Assembly (NCBI RefSeq): GCF_002934065.1
Contig: NZ_CP018049.1
Span: 2,664,501-2,728,500 of the forward strand
Direction: 5' to 3'
Origin: Pseudomonas orientalis
GTDB taxonomy: Bacteria > Pseudomonadota > Gammaproteobacteria > Pseudomonadales > Pseudomonadaceae
Length of the DNA: 64,000 nt
In this document: piece after piece, positions 63,437 to 64,000 of the stretch
Layout of the letters: each line of letters begins with the position of its first letter
How positions within the stretch are numbered: position 1 is the first letter of the stretch
Translations under genes and position numbers: made by a program
The notes under the pieces: model-generated
The model's input: only the letters and a program-made list of their open reading frames with translations
The model's database searches: none
Told to the model about the DNA's origin: nothing

Positions 63437-64000
63437 ATGTCGGAAAAAGACACCATCTCCATCCACCTTGTGCGCGAAGCCTTGCTGCAAAGCTGTGCGC
63501 CTGGTGCGGCCACTGTCGAGGCATTGAGCAAAGTCGGGATTGATCCTGCGTTGCTTGAGCAGCCCAATGCCCGTGTCCCGGCCACGGCCTATGCGCGCCT
63601 GTGGCGTTTGCTGGCGCGGCGCAGGGATGACGAGTTTTTTGGCATGGACCCGCGCAAGCTCAAAAGCGGCAGCCTGGCGTTTCTGTGCCGCGCCGCCATG
63701 GCACAACCGAGCCTGATGGCCGGCCTGGAAACCGGTTTGGGTTTTCTGTCGCTGATGCTCGAGCGCATGCCTGCCCAGTTGGTGCGTCAACAGAGCCTGG
63801 CGGAGATCGTCCTGCTCGAACCCGATGAGTCCAAGCGCGCGTTCACCTATTTCACCTATTGGATGATCGTGCACGGCGTTGCCTGCTGGCTGGCCGGACG
63901 GCGCATTCCGATCCTGGCCATCGAACTGCGCTGCGCCCGCCCGGATTTTTGTGATGATTACCAGGTGATGTTTTCCGACAACCTGCGTTTTGATCGCCCA
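63437..64000 (+). CDS. AraC-family regulator, partial (N-terminal ligand domain)
   Basis: The frame opens with ATG 63437 (MSEKDTISIHLVREALLQSC) and runs off the right edge. The visible 188 residues match the N-terminal domain of OruR/ArgR-like AraC regulators (Arabinose_bd type): VEALSKVGIDPALLEQPNARVPATAYARLWRLLARR, KLKSGSLAFLCRAAMAQP, MIVHGVACWLAGRRIP, IELRCARPDFCDDYQVMF. The DNA-binding domain is outside the window. It is divergent from the efe operon. Confidence 0.88.
   Translation, partial: MSEKDTISIHLVREALLQSCAPGAATVEALSKVGIDPALLEQPNARVPATAYARLWRLLARRRDDEFFGMDPRKLKSGSLAFLCRAAMAQPSLMAGLETGLGFLSLMLERMPAQLVRQQSLAEIVLLEPDESKRAFTYFTYWMIVHGVACWLAGRRIPILAIELRCARPDFCDDYQVMFSDNLRFDRP

Overview
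The window reads as a chromosomal segment of a fluorescent Pseudomonas (P. fluorescens group). The support is: high-GC coding; a glgA-treZ-malQ-treY-DUF2934-glgX operon in the order I recall from P. aeruginosa; a pvdQ orthologue behind a PvdS-type promoter; a P. aeruginosa/P. putida-type hydroxyproline locus; and several REP/REPIN repeats of the type common in P. fluorescens intergenic DNA. No phage, plasmid, insertion sequence or CRISPR array was seen.

Layout. 1-7.5 kb: a partial sensor kinase, a small hypothetical gene, a divergent LysR/NmrA-reductase pair, a chemoreceptor and a Fur-box TonB receptor. 7.5-22.2 kb: a long minus-strand run. It starts with glgA, treZ, malQ, treY, a small DUF2934 protein and glgX (alpha-glucan and trehalose metabolism). 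Almost without gaps it continues into an acyl-CoA-dehydrogenase-like protein, a PIG-L/LmbE deacetylase, a NodS-like methyltransferase and a family 2 glycosyltransferase; a second PIG-L gene with an altered active-site motif follows. 22.2-23.15 kb: a gene-free kilobase with REP elements and a cloverleaf-forming repeat. 23.15-31.5 kb: accessory enzymes, a Cache chemoreceptor, an aldo/keto reductase with a LysR regulator, and an AraC regulator. 31.5-36 kb: a five-gene operon (AhpD-like protein, acyl-CoA-dehydrogenase-like flavoprotein, sulfonate/nitrate-type ABC importer). 36-40.7 kb: one giant dermonecrotic-toxin-like gene with a TIKI/ChaN-like C-terminal domain. 41-46.8 kb: small genes, pvdQ, tRNA-Cys, repeats and a LysE exporter. 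47-49 kb: a GlxA-type AraC regulator and an ADP-ribosylglycohydrolase. 49-56.4 kb: the hydroxyproline catabolic locus. 56.4-59 kb: TetR, DUF1348 and pssA. 59-63.3 kb: the efeUOB ferrous-iron operon plus an extra imelysin-domain gene behind a Fur box. The window ends inside an AraC-family gene.

Functional links. Iron is a recurring theme (Fur-box TonB receptor, PvdS-type pvdQ, Fur-box efe operon). The trehalose/glucan operon appears translationally coupled to an uncharacterised deacetylase-methyltransferase-glycosyltransferase cassette. That cassette contains the same enzyme classes used to build Nod-factor-like or other N-modified glycans, and it is the best candidate here for an undescribed system.
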